A stretch of 64,000 nucleotides of DNA from Chitinophaga sp. sic0106. Its GTDB lineage: Bacteria > Bacteroidota > Bacteroidia > Chitinophagales > Chitinophagaceae. Positions within the stretch are counted from its first letter, which is position 1. Every line of letters starts with the position of its first letter. Location: the NCBI RefSeq assembly GCF_019219075.1, contig NZ_JAHUWJ010000005.1, forward strand, positions 1-64,000, in the 5' to 3' direction. A program made the translations under genes and the position numbers. The notes beneath the pieces were generated by a model. The model had not been told where the DNA came from. It did not search any database and saw only the letters and a program-made list of their open reading frames with translations. Below, piece by piece: positions 19,492-26,165 of this stretch.

Positions 19492-19566
19492 GGCTGACTA
19501 AAATGGGTATCATGGTGATGGAAATAAAACCGGGGTAACGCGGTTATTAGCGCCTTTTAGTCAGCC
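19492..19566. terminator. Long inverted repeat between convergent genes
   Basis: GGCTGACTAAAA (19492-19503) pairs perfectly with TTTTAGTCAGCC (19555-19566) across a 51-base loop. It lies between the convergent phosphoesterase and alkyltransferase-like genes and probably acts in termination on both strands. Confidence 0.5.
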
Positions 19567-19573
19567 TCATTTC

Positions 19574-19909
19574 TTAAAACTCAATCTCCGTCACCGGGTC
19601 CCAGAAGACCTTTTTAAAATCCACCACCCGGTTGTTTTTCACCTGCACTTTTTCGGCTGCCAGCTTTTTGGCACGGGTGCCGTCATCGCCGCTGAGCTGA
19701 CCAGAACTGTTTACTACCCGCTGCACCGGCACCGGTGGTTTTTGCCCATGTACAAAACTCATGGCGCGGCCTACCATTCTTGCGCCGGACTTCAGTCCGG
19801 CCGCTTTAGCTACCGCTCCGTAGGAGGTGACCCTGCCTTTGGGTATGCATCTCACGATATCAAATATGGCTTTATAAACGGTTTCTGTATCTGTTATTTT
19901 TGATGGCAT
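19574..19909 (-). CDS. Alkyltransferase-like (ATL) DNA-binding protein
   Basis: A 111-residue protein of the MGMT/Ogt C-terminal DNA-binding fold (IPKGRVTSYGAVAKAAGL; ARMVGRAM). In true O6-alkylguanine-DNA alkyltransferases the acceptor lies in PCHR. Here the motif is PVQR (residues 61-64), so the acceptor cysteine is Val62 and the neighbouring His is Gln63. It cannot be a suicidal alkyltransferase. By analogy with ATL proteins it would flip and flag O6-alkylguanine for nucleotide excision repair. The length fits the ATL group. It is a single gene in convergent orientation to the phosphoesterase gene. Confidence 0.87.
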   Translation of the reverse strand: MPSKITDTETVYKAIFDIVRCIPKGRVTSYGAVAKAAGLKSGARMVGRAMSFVHGQKPPVPVQRVVNSSGQLSGDDGTRAKKLAAEKVQVKNNRVVDFKKVFWDPVTEIEF

Positions 19910-19992
19910 ATACCTGGTTTTCGTTTCGCTGCCAAGTTATTAAATTTTTGTTTCAGGGAGATAATAGTGGCCCCGAACGGTTGGATAAATCG

Positions 19993-20000
19993 TAACTTTG
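19993..20000 (+). promoter_or_regulatory. Putative -7 promoter element (TAACTTTG) for SulP gene
   Basis: An exact TAnnTTTG match 41 bases before ATG 20042. It supports 20042 rather than the upstream in-frame GTG at 19967 as the start. No convincing -33 box was seen. Confidence 0.45.
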
Positions 20001-20041
20001 CGCCCTTCAAAGCTATTTTTTGTTCATCGTACATAGAGAAA

Positions 20042-21535
20042 ATGTTAAATCTGTTTGATTTCAGTCAGAAGCCGGATTATAAAAATGAGATATTGGCCGG
20101 TTTAACGGTCGCCATGACCATGATCCCTGAATCCTTATCATTTGCTATCCTCGCTGGCTTACCGCCGCTTACGGGCTTATATGCTGCATTTATGATGGGG
20201 TTGGTCACGGCTGTTTTTGGTGGCCGGCCTGGAATGGTATCTGGCGGAGCGGGCGCAACCGTGGTGGTATTGATTGCTTTAATGAAATCACACGGGATCG
20301 ACTATGTATTTGCCGCAGTGGCGCTGGCGGGCGTGTTTCAGTTGCTGGTAGGTGTATTCCGGCTGGCAAAATATATTGCCCTGGTACCTAAATCAGTGAT
20401 GTATGGGTTTGTAAACGGACTGGCAGTGATCATTTTTATGGCGCAGCTGGAGCAATTCAAAGTAACGGTGGACGGCGCTACGTCCTGGCTGACGGGTTCC
20501 GCCTTGCTCACCATGGGTGCCCTGGTAGCGCTTACCATCGCTATCGTGCTGCTGCTGCCCAAAGTAACAAAAGCAATTCCACCTTCGCTGGTGGCTATTA
20601 TTGTCGTTTTTGTGCTGGTCCTGGTATTGGGAATAAATACAAAAACTGTGAGTGATATCGCTTCGGTTAGCGGTGGATTTCCGCCCTTTCATATCCCAGT
20701 AGTGCCTTTCAGTTTTGAAACGCTGAAAATAATTGCCCCGTATTCCCTCGTGATGGCGGGCGTAGGGCTTACGGAAGGTTTGCTTACGCTGAACCTGGTC
20801 GATGAAATGACCAATACCAAAGGTAATGGTAACCGCGAAAGTATTGCGCAGGGGGCTGCCAACATGCTCAATGGATTTTTCAGCGGTATGGGTGGCTGCC
20901 CGATGATTGCACAAACGATGGTGAACTTATCCGCAGGCGCAAGAGCCCGGTTGTCAGGTATTATTGCGAGCCTGACGATCCTGGCGGTGGTGCTGTTTGG
21001 CGCCCCGGTGATCGGAAAAGTACCGATGGCCGCGCTTACCGGTGTTATGATCATGGTGGCGGCAGGGACTTTTGAATGGGCGAGCTTCCGGATCATCAAC
21101 AAAATGCCGCGGCATGATATCTTCATCGGTATCTTGGTGGCAGTGATTACAGTGTTGCTGCATAACCTTGCGCTGGCTGTGCTGATAGGCGTGATCATAT
21201 CTGCCCTGGTATTTGCCTGGCAGAGTGCCCAGCGATTAAAAATTAATAGCTATTCGGATTCCACCGGTATCAAGCATTACGAAATACATGGACCCCTGTT
21301 CTTTGGTGCGGTAGCGGGTTTTAATCAAACCTTTACTGTTGCAGAAGATCCGCAGCAGGTAATCCTTGATTTTAAACATAGCAGGATTGCGGATATGTCG
21401 GGTATTGATGCCGTACATGCACTTACGGCCCGCTATGCTGAAGCAGGAAAAAATCTGCAACTCAAGCACCTGAGCGATGATAGTCATTTGCTCCTGAAAA
21501 ATGCTGCGCCGGTGATTAATGTAAATGTAATCTAG
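20042..21535 (+). CDS. SulP-family inorganic anion transporter
   Basis: A 497-residue inner-membrane protein starting at MLNLFDFSQKPDYKNEILAG. It has many hydrophobic helices and the SulP signature near the N-terminus (MTMIPESLSFAILAGLPPLTGLYAAF), then a C-terminal cytoplasmic STAS domain at about 405-497 (YEIHGPLFFGAVAGF, VILDFKHSRIADMSGIDAVHAL). Family members carry sulfate, bicarbonate or other anions, often with Na+ or H+. No cysteine-biosynthesis or carbonic-anhydrase gene is adjacent to decide between them. The start is chosen because the promoter-like element lies downstream of the earlier GTG. Confidence 0.92.
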   Translation: MLNLFDFSQKPDYKNEILAGLTVAMTMIPESLSFAILAGLPPLTGLYAAFMMGLVTAVFGGRPGMVSGGAGATVVVLIALMKSHGIDYVFAAVALAGVFQLLVGVFRLAKYIALVPKSVMYGFVNGLAVIIFMAQLEQFKVTVDGATSWLTGSALLTMGALVALTIAIVLLLPKVTKAIPPSLVAIIVVFVLVLVLGINTKTVSDIASVSGGFPPFHIPVVPFSFETLKIIAPYSLVMAGVGLTEGLLTLNLVDEMTNTKGNGNRESIAQGAANMLNGFFSGMGGCPMIAQTMVNLSAGARARLSGIIASLTILAVVLFGAPVIGKVPMAALTGVMIMVAAGTFEWASFRIINKMPRHDIFIGILVAVITVLLHNLALAVLIGVIISALVFAWQSAQRLKINSYSDSTGIKHYEIHGPLFFGAVAGFNQTFTVAEDPQQVILDFKHSRIADMSGIDAVHALTARYAEAGKNLQLKHLSDDSHLLLKNAAPVINVNVI

Positions 21536-21577
21536 TATCGGCACGGTTTTTTTACAGCTATAGTAAAACCATTTGCT

Positions 21578-21802
21578 ATGTCTGATAAAGAAAAACTCGA
21601 AAAAAAGGCGGAGGAGGAACAGAAAAAAAATGATTCACCTATAAAGCCTGATCCGGAAACGCTGGGCCCGGAACCACAGGAGAAAATGGAGGGCCCTGTA
21701 TCTTCTATTATTAAGGATATTGCAGAAGCCGGTGACGATAATTTCGGTGAGGAACCGGAAGAAAAAGAGGAAGATACCAAGCAAAAAAAGGATAAGAAAT
21801 AG
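21578..21802 (+). CDS. Small highly charged protein of unknown function
   Basis: A 74-residue protein made almost entirely of Glu, Lys, Asp and Pro (MSDKEKLEKKAEEEQKKN at the start, EEPEEKEEDTKQKKDKK at the end). It is probably disordered and cytoplasmic. No signal peptide or motif is present. It has its own strong terminator directly after the stop, which supports it being a real transcribed gene. It may be co-transcribed with the SulP gene 42 bases upstream. Confidence 0.6.
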   Translation: MSDKEKLEKKAEEEQKKNDSPIKPDPETLGPEPQEKMEGPVSSIIKDIAEAGDDNFGEEPEEKEEDTKQKKDKK

Positions 21803-21822
21803 TGCGCTATTTCTACAAAGTG

Positions 21823-21860
21823 ACTCCGGCAATCCCCAATCGGGATTGCCGGAGTTTTTT
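21823..21860 (+). terminator. Intrinsic terminator
   Basis: ACTCCGGCAATCCC (21823-21836) pairs with GGGATTGCCGGAGT (21842-21855), followed directly by more T's (to 21860). This is a textbook plus-strand terminator for the small acidic gene, overlapping the end of the convergent gene. Confidence 0.88.
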
Positions 21861-22350
21861 ATGGCTTCTTTTCTTCCTCTTCTGCATTATGTTTACTCAT
21901 AGCTCCTTCTATGGCTTCTTCCACGGAGTGGGATTCCCGCAGGTGGATATGTTGTTGTGTGACTTCTACCATCTTGCAATAATATTTATGTAAGATATCA
22001 AGTTCTTCTTCGGAGAGGTTTTCGGCGTCAATCAGTCTGTTACTGGCCAGTTTGTTGGCAGCGATCAGTTCGTTTAGCTTCAGCTGAACGGATTTGGAGT
22101 CTTTATTCTGTGATTTCTGAATGAGGAAAACCATGAGAAAGGTTACGATGGTGGTGCCGGTGTTAATGACCAGTTGCCAGGTGTCAGAATAATTGAAAAT
22201 AGGGCCGGTAACTCCCCAAACAATGACTACCAGCATAGCGGTGATGAATGCACCGGCGCTGCCGGTAATGGATACTGCTTTGGTGGCAAGGCCTTCGAAG
22301 AAACCGGTTTTAGACTGGCCTTTGCCGGGTACTATTTCCTGTTTTTGCAT
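21859..22350 (-). CDS. Low-affinity iron permease family membrane protein
   Basis: A 163-residue protein if started at MQKQEIVPGKGQ (22350); an upstream in-frame start at 22413 would add 21 residues. It has two hydrophobic segments (AGAFITAMLVVIVWGVTGPIF and LVINTGTTIVTFLMVFLIQ) followed by QNKDSKSVQLKLNELI, a pattern of the low-affinity iron permease family (PF04120). An acidic/basic C-terminal tail follows. In bacteria the function is not well established despite the family name, and iron transport should not be assumed. Confidence 0.78.
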   Translation of the reverse strand: MQKQEIVPGKGQSKTGFFEGLATKAVSITGSAGAFITAMLVVIVWGVTGPIFNYSDTWQLVINTGTTIVTFLMVFLIQKSQNKDSKSVQLKLNELIAANKLASNRLIDAENLSEEELDILHKYYCKMVEVTQQHIHLRESHSVEEAIEGAMSKHNAEEEEKKP

Positions 22351-22450
22351 AACCGATGGTTTTATAATAGGATATGCAAAATTAAGACCACCGGTAATAC
22401 TGGCTTTTAGCACCTGAAACTGTGGATGCCTGTACCCTTAGCGTGTATAA

Positions 22451-22478
22451 GAAAACAGCCCGTCGCGGGACGGGCTGT
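22451..22478 (-). terminator. Intrinsic terminator for SDR gene
   Basis: ACAGCCCGTC (22455-22464) pairs with GACGGGCTGT (22469-22478) with a 4-base loop. On the minus strand the hairpin is followed by TTTTC. It lies 26 bases after the SDR stop codon. Confidence 0.82.
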
Positions 22479-22503
22479 GTACATACATCTGGTTAACCGT
22501 GAA

Positions 22504-23295
22504 TTACACGTTTCCGTAGCTGTTACTTTCTCCGCCATCAATGGCTATAATTTGTCCGTTAACATAGGTGCAGTCGTCGCTCAGGAGGAACGCTACCAGT
22601 TTGGCCACTTCCACGGGCAGGCCGAGCCGCTTGGTGGGATTGGCTTTGGCGTATTCTGATTCCGCAGCTTTAGGATCGGCGGGATTTACCTGTTTAAATG
22701 CTTCAGCTACCATGGGCGTCAGAATCGCACCAGGAGCGATGGCATTGGCCACAATGCCATGCCGGGCATATTCCAGTGCTACGTTTTTTGTCATACCCGC
22801 TACCGCGTGTTTACTGGCTACATAAGGCATTTGGTTCATTACGCCTCTTATACCGCCTACAGAGGCCACGTTTACAATATGTCCCTTTCCCTGAGACTGC
22901 ATAATCGGTAGTACGTAACGCAAACCGTAGTATACGCCGAGCAGGTTAATGTCTACTACTTTTTTGAATACGTTGACGTCATATTCTGTAATCGGCGCCT
23001 GCCGGCCTTCTATGCCTGCATTATTGTAAAAGCCGTCGATACTGCCGAATATTTCTTTTGCCTGTTTTACATAGGCTTTCACCTGTTCCTCGTTAGATAC
23101 ATCTGCAAGAGCGATGCCTACTTTCCCGTTGGGATTTTTCTCACTCACCTGTTTTTTGGCATCTTCCAATGCTTTTTCGTTATAGTCCACCAGCAACACA
23201 TTGGCGCCTTGTGTAGCAAATTCAATGGAGGCGGCCAGTCCCAGTCCCATGCCGGCGCCTGTTACAATAATGTTTTTACCTTTTAAATCAGCCAT
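22504..23295 (-). CDS. Short-chain dehydrogenase/reductase
   Basis: A 263-residue NAD(P)-dependent oxidoreductase of the classical SDR family, started at MADLKGKNIIVTG (an upstream in-frame start at 23340 is less likely). Visible motifs: the nucleotide-binding TGAGMGLG (about 12-19), NNAG (about 90-93), catalytic Ser in VASVGG, and YVASK (catalytic Tyr and Lys, about 159-163), followed by the PG-containing loop AIAPGAILTPM. The C-terminal region ends in YVNGQIIAIDGG, as usual. Substrate unknown. It has its own terminator and diverges from the lanthipeptide locus. Confidence 0.9.
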   Translation of the reverse strand: MADLKGKNIIVTGAGMGLGLAASIEFATQGANVLLVDYNEKALEDAKKQVSEKNPNGKVGIALADVSNEEQVKAYVKQAKEIFGSIDGFYNNAGIEGRQAPITEYDVNVFKKVVDINLLGVYYGLRYVLPIMQSQGKGHIVNVASVGGIRGVMNQMPYVASKHAVAGMTKNVALEYARHGIVANAIAPGAILTPMVAEAFKQVNPADPKAAESEYAKANPTKRLGLPVEVAKLVAFLLSDDCTYVNGQIIAIDGGESNSYGNV

Positions 23296-23877
23296 GATTT
23301 CCGTTTTCTGAGTTAACAACTGCAACTGGTAAATGTTCACAGTGTAGTTTTTAGGGAGATGTTAATTTTTCAGGTGAAAGTTGATTTCCCGTGGGGTTGT
23401 TGTGAAAAGTTAGTAATGCTAACTGTATTGTATATACGAAATTTTCATAGGTGTAAACAATGTGTAAAACACCGCTGATAAGTATGGTGACAGTAATTAA
23501 TTGAAGTGGGAAGGCCTGACAGGTGTCTATTCAGGTAGGTGCTTGCTTATCCCATTGCTTCGTACGCTATCCTGCAAATTAATCACTGAACAGATCCTAG
23601 CGTCTTAATCCTACGGACCTATATTGTAATCCCTTAGCAATAAGCACAATAACACCATCTTCATAATTTTTCCGAAAATTTTTCAAAACTATTTTTTTTC
23701 AAACTCATTTTTCCTATCTTCAGTATCTCAATTGCTCAAAATAACTATACTGCTGATATGTCAACGTGTTTTGGAATTAATCCACTCCCATCCTGATAAA
23801 TTTTACGCTGAACAACCGCCCCATGGCGTAATGGCTTCATTGAAGACAGGGGAGGATATTTTTGTAAATTTTAGTTT
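23296..23877. other. AT-rich intergenic region before lanthipeptide genes
   Basis: About 580 bases without a convincing gene. GTTAGTAATGCTAAC at 23409-23423 is an inverted repeat of two 5-base arms. The stretch 23665-23725 has several T-runs. It should hold the promoters of both the SDR gene and the lanthipeptide genes. I see no regulator gene here. Confidence 0.5.
23857..23864 (+). promoter_or_regulatory. Putative -7 promoter element (TATTTTTG) before first precursor gene
   Basis: An exact TAnnTTTG match, 13 bases before the ATG at 23878. GGGGAGG at 23849-23855 lies just upstream. The element could instead be chance in AT-rich DNA. No -33 box is clear. Confidence 0.35.
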
Positions 23878-24057
23878 ATGAAAAAGAAAAAAATCTCTTT
23901 GGAGAAAAAACTCACCCTCAAAAAACAAACAGTAGCAGCACTCAGCAAATCTGAACAACAATCCCTGGCAGGTGGTGCAGCCACACAGTTCTGCAATACC
24001 TATGATCCGCAGGAAACCTGTGAGACACATCCAAGACCAGGCTACCAGTGCGTTTGA
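23878..24057 (+). CDS. Class I lanthipeptide precursor 1 (59 aa)
   Basis: A 59-residue peptide: Lys-rich leader MKKKKISLEKKLTLKKQTVA, then LSKSEQQSLAGG (cleavage expected after Gly33), then a 26-residue core. The core has Thr at 36, 41, 47 and 50 and Cys at 39, 48 and 58, which gives dehydratable residues plus ring-forming thiols. The leader is closely similar to those of the three genes that follow, and LanC, LanB and a C39 exporter lie downstream. This leader type is known from Bacteroidota class I lanthipeptides (the pinensins of Chitinophaga are the described case). The gene is short enough to be dropped by a 60-residue cutoff. Confidence 0.88.
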   Translation: MKKKKISLEKKLTLKKQTVAALSKSEQQSLAGGAATQFCNTYDPQETCETHPRPGYQCV

Positions 24058-24161
24058 TGTTGTTACCCAAAGGATGTATGATGGCCGTTAACCCGCCTTC
24101 ATTACAATAACATCCGTGTCAACAAAACCTGTAACCCGTAATCTTTAATTCCGATTTTGTT

Positions 24162-24356
24162 ATGAGAAAAAGAAAACTTCCCTTAGAGAAAAAACTTTCT
24201 CTGAACAAGGAGGCAGTAGCCCTTCTGAATGCCAGTCAGCAAACGCAAATTGCCGGTGGAGCAGCAGCTGCTTCTGTTTTAATTGGATGTATGGTTACCA
24301 ATCAGGCAACCTGTGTAACTATCCCTCCGGGACAGATGTACTGCATCATGTGCTAA
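24162..24356 (+). CDS. Class I lanthipeptide precursor 2 (64 aa)
   Basis: A 64-residue peptide with leader MRKRKLPLEKKLSLNKEAVA and the leader end QTQIAGG (Gly33). The core is hydrophobic, with Ser38 and Thr46, 50 and 53 and Cys43, 51, 61 and 64. It ends in Cys, so a C-terminal ring is possible. It has more hydrophobic residues than the other cores (AAAASVLIG after the GG), which suggests a membrane-active product. It is 104 bases after precursor 1. Confidence 0.9.
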   Translation: MRKRKLPLEKKLSLNKEAVALLNASQQTQIAGGAAAASVLIGCMVTNQATCVTIPPGQMYCIMC

Positions 24357-24449
24357 TAAAGTAATACGGTATTCGTTAACCTGGAAATAGCGTTCCTGCT
24401 GTGGTGCACAACAGCTAATGGCTATGCTATGCCCAAAACCCTGACTATC

Positions 24450-24623
24450 ATGAAAAAGAAAAAAGTAGATCTCAGCAAAAAACTGTTGCTGAAAAAAGAG
24501 GCTATTGCCACTTTAAGTCCAAAGCAACAGTCTAAAATCGCCGGCGGTGCACCACTTACCTGGTGGAGTGCCTGCTGTGTTGAAACGGATGAAGTTACGT
24601 GTCCAATCGACTGCGTACGTTAA
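24450..24623 (+). CDS. Class I lanthipeptide precursor 3 (57 aa)
   Basis: A 57-residue peptide started at MKKKKVDLSKKLLLKKEAIA (an in-frame ATG at 24429 adds seven residues not seen in the other precursors). The leader ends QSKIAGG at 33. The core is 24 residues with Thr37, Ser40, Thr46 and Thr50 and Cys42, 43, 51 and 55, an unusual adjacent Cys pair, and two Trp (38-39). Dehydration by the LanB and cyclisation by the LanC downstream are expected. Confidence 0.9.
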   Translation: MKKKKVDLSKKLLLKKEAIATLSPKQQSKIAGGAPLTWWSACCVETDEVTCPIDCVR

Positions 24624-24645
24624 TCTTACCCTCAAAAATCTGTTT

Positions 24646-24846
24646 ATGAAAAAGAAAAAAGTAGACCTCAGCAAAAAGCTGATGCTCGGAAAAGAAACGG
24701 TAGCGCAGCTCAACGCAGAGCAGCAATATCGTATTAACGGTGGCGCTGCTACGTTACTCGCTACCTGTACGGAAGATACCCGTCTTATTTCCAGCTGCAG
24801 AGCAACCAGTCCGGGCCCGGGCAGGCCTTGCTGCCAGATCCCTTGA
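24646..24846 (+). CDS. Class I lanthipeptide precursor 4 (66 aa)
   Basis: A 66-residue peptide started at MKKKKVDLSKKLMLGKETVA. The start at 24646 is chosen because the leader then aligns residue for residue with the others, whereas a longer frame from 24547 would run through precursor 3. The leader ends QYRINGG (Asn in place of Ala before the Gly pair). The 33-residue core has eight Ser/Thr and Cys at 41, 51, 62 and 63, plus a Pro/Gly-rich part (SPGPGRP). It begins 22 bases after precursor 3 and is followed by a strong stem-loop before lanC. Confidence 0.9.
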   Translation: MKKKKVDLSKKLMLGKETVAQLNAEQQYRINGGAATLLATCTEDTRLISSCRATSPGPGRPCCQIP

Positions 24847-24872
24847 TCGTAGCAACGCAACAGCAATTTTTT

Positions 24873-24903
24873 CACCAGGGAAAGCACCTCGCTTTTCCTG
24901 GTG
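24873..24903 (+). terminator. Stem-loop between precursor genes and lanC (likely attenuator)
   Basis: CACCAGGGAAAGC (24873-24885) pairs with GCTTTTCCTGGTG (24891-24903) with one wobble and a 5-base loop. It lies 26 bases after the last precursor stop and 24 bases before the lanC ATG. No long T-run follows, so read-through is likely. Such a hairpin commonly lets precursor mRNA exceed enzyme mRNA in lanthipeptide operons, or protects the 3' end of the short transcript. Confidence 0.6.
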
Positions 24904-24927
24904 TTCCAACCACACCAGATCTTACTC

Positions 24928-26139
24928 ATGGAAGCAACAAAATTACAACTACGGCAGATTTATGAAGACCTGATCCCGGTACTGGATCAGCAACGTTACG
25001 GGGAGGAATATGCCAACAGCCTGTTCAAAGGCCCCTGGGGCGCCCTGTTGTTTATGTTCTACTATGAACAATACATCGATCCTGCCGCTGATCATGCCGC
25101 AGAACTGCTGGAAAAAATTTACGGCGCCTACACACCGGAAGAAGGTACCAACTACTCCTTCTGCTCCGGCCATACCGGCCCCTACTGGCTGCTGGAACAC
25201 CTGAGCCGCCACCAGTTCCTGGATATGGACCTGCACGACCTTGCCGGCGACTTTGTAACCGCCACCATCGCACAGAGTAACCTGAACCTGCAATGGAAAA
25301 ATTTCGATTTCCTCCATGGCAGTATCGGTATGTGTAATTTCCTGGTGCCGTTTGCTGCAAGACATGATGTAAGACAGCACCTGTCTGATTGCGTGGACCA
25401 CCTGCTGGCTGCCAGTAAGCTTACACAAAAGGGGAGGAGTCTGCCCATCTTCTATACCCACGACAAACCAGTTGGCGAATACGTAGATGCTTTTAGTCTC
25501 GCACACGGCAGCTGCGCCGCCCTGATTCTGCTGGCTAAATTATACAACGCCGGCATTTCCCGCGATACCTGTGAGCTGCTGGTGACCGAATGCATGGCGT
25601 TTATCCTTAACAACAGGCTTACCCCCGTTTCAGATGAACTCAACGCACTATACCCCGCCATCCTCGATGGTAAATACGCCAATAGTAATAGTCGCCTCGC
25701 CTGGTGCTACGGCGACCTGAACGTGGCCTGGACACTCTGGTATTGTGGTGGTATTTTCAACAATACCGCATGGAAACAAGAAGCACTGGATATCATGCAT
25801 TACAACATCCGTAGAAATAGCTACGAGTCCGCCGGAGTACTGGATAGCTGCCTTTGCCACGGTACCAGCGGCATCGCTGCCTTTTACCGCAAATTCTGGT
25901 TTGAAACAAACGAGCCGGCCTTTCAGCAATGCGCTGAATACTGGTATGGTAAGGCCGCATCAGAATTAACCTTCAGCGACGACCTGGCTAAAAACGGCAT
26001 ACTCGTTTGGAGAGGCAAAGATCAAGACTGGTGCTACTCCTGGGACCTGCTTGACGGCGGTGCCGGCGTTGGCCTGGCCTTAATGTCACGCCTGCACGAA
26101 AAACCGCTGACCTGGGACGAATGCTTCCTCTTATCCTGA
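24928..26139 (+). CDS. lanC: Lanthionine synthetase C (LanC) cyclase
   Basis: A 403-residue zinc enzyme that adds cysteine thiols to dehydro-amino acids to form (methyl)lanthionine rings. The start is ATG 24928 (MEATKLQLRQIYEDL), because the earlier GTG at 24901 falls inside the stem-loop. The three zinc ligands of the LanC family are present: Cys260 in LAWCYGD, and Cys310-His311 in CLCHGTSGI. A conserved AHG is seen at 192-194 (SLAHGSCA), and the typical C-terminal LLDGGAGVGLAL at 374-385. It lies between the four precursor genes and lanB. The overall length agrees with LanC proteins of class I systems. Confidence 0.93.
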   Translation: MEATKLQLRQIYEDLIPVLDQQRYGEEYANSLFKGPWGALLFMFYYEQYIDPAADHAAELLEKIYGAYTPEEGTNYSFCSGHTGPYWLLEHLSRHQFLDMDLHDLAGDFVTATIAQSNLNLQWKNFDFLHGSIGMCNFLVPFAARHDVRQHLSDCVDHLLAASKLTQKGRSLPIFYTHDKPVGEYVDAFSLAHGSCAALILLAKLYNAGISRDTCELLVTECMAFILNNRLTPVSDELNALYPAILDGKYANSNSRLAWCYGDLNVAWTLWYCGGIFNNTAWKQEALDIMHYNIRRNSYESAGVLDSCLCHGTSGIAAFYRKFWFETNEPAFQQCAEYWYGKAASELTFSDDLAKNGILVWRGKDQDWCYSWDLLDGGAGVGLALMSRLHEKPLTWDECFLLS

Positions 26140-26165
26140 TTTTTTTATTCAACAAACTATTAGCA

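Noticed and set aside
19967..20041. Longer N-terminus for the SulP transporter
   Set aside because: A -7-like element at 19993-20000 lies inside the extension, and the extra residues do not resemble the family.
24547..24645. Longer N-terminus for precursor 4
   Set aside because: It would overlap precursor 3 in another frame. The leader beginning at 24646 aligns exactly with those of the other precursors.
23878..24846. The small GG peptides as unmodified class II bacteriocins or as C39 export substrates only
   Set aside because: Both LanB and LanC with intact key residues follow directly, and the cores are rich in Cys next to Ser/Thr, so modification is far more likely.
24901..24927. Upstream GTG start of lanC
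   Set aside because: The codon falls at the end of the attenuator stem, and the added residues are not needed for the fold. ATG at 24928 is preferred.
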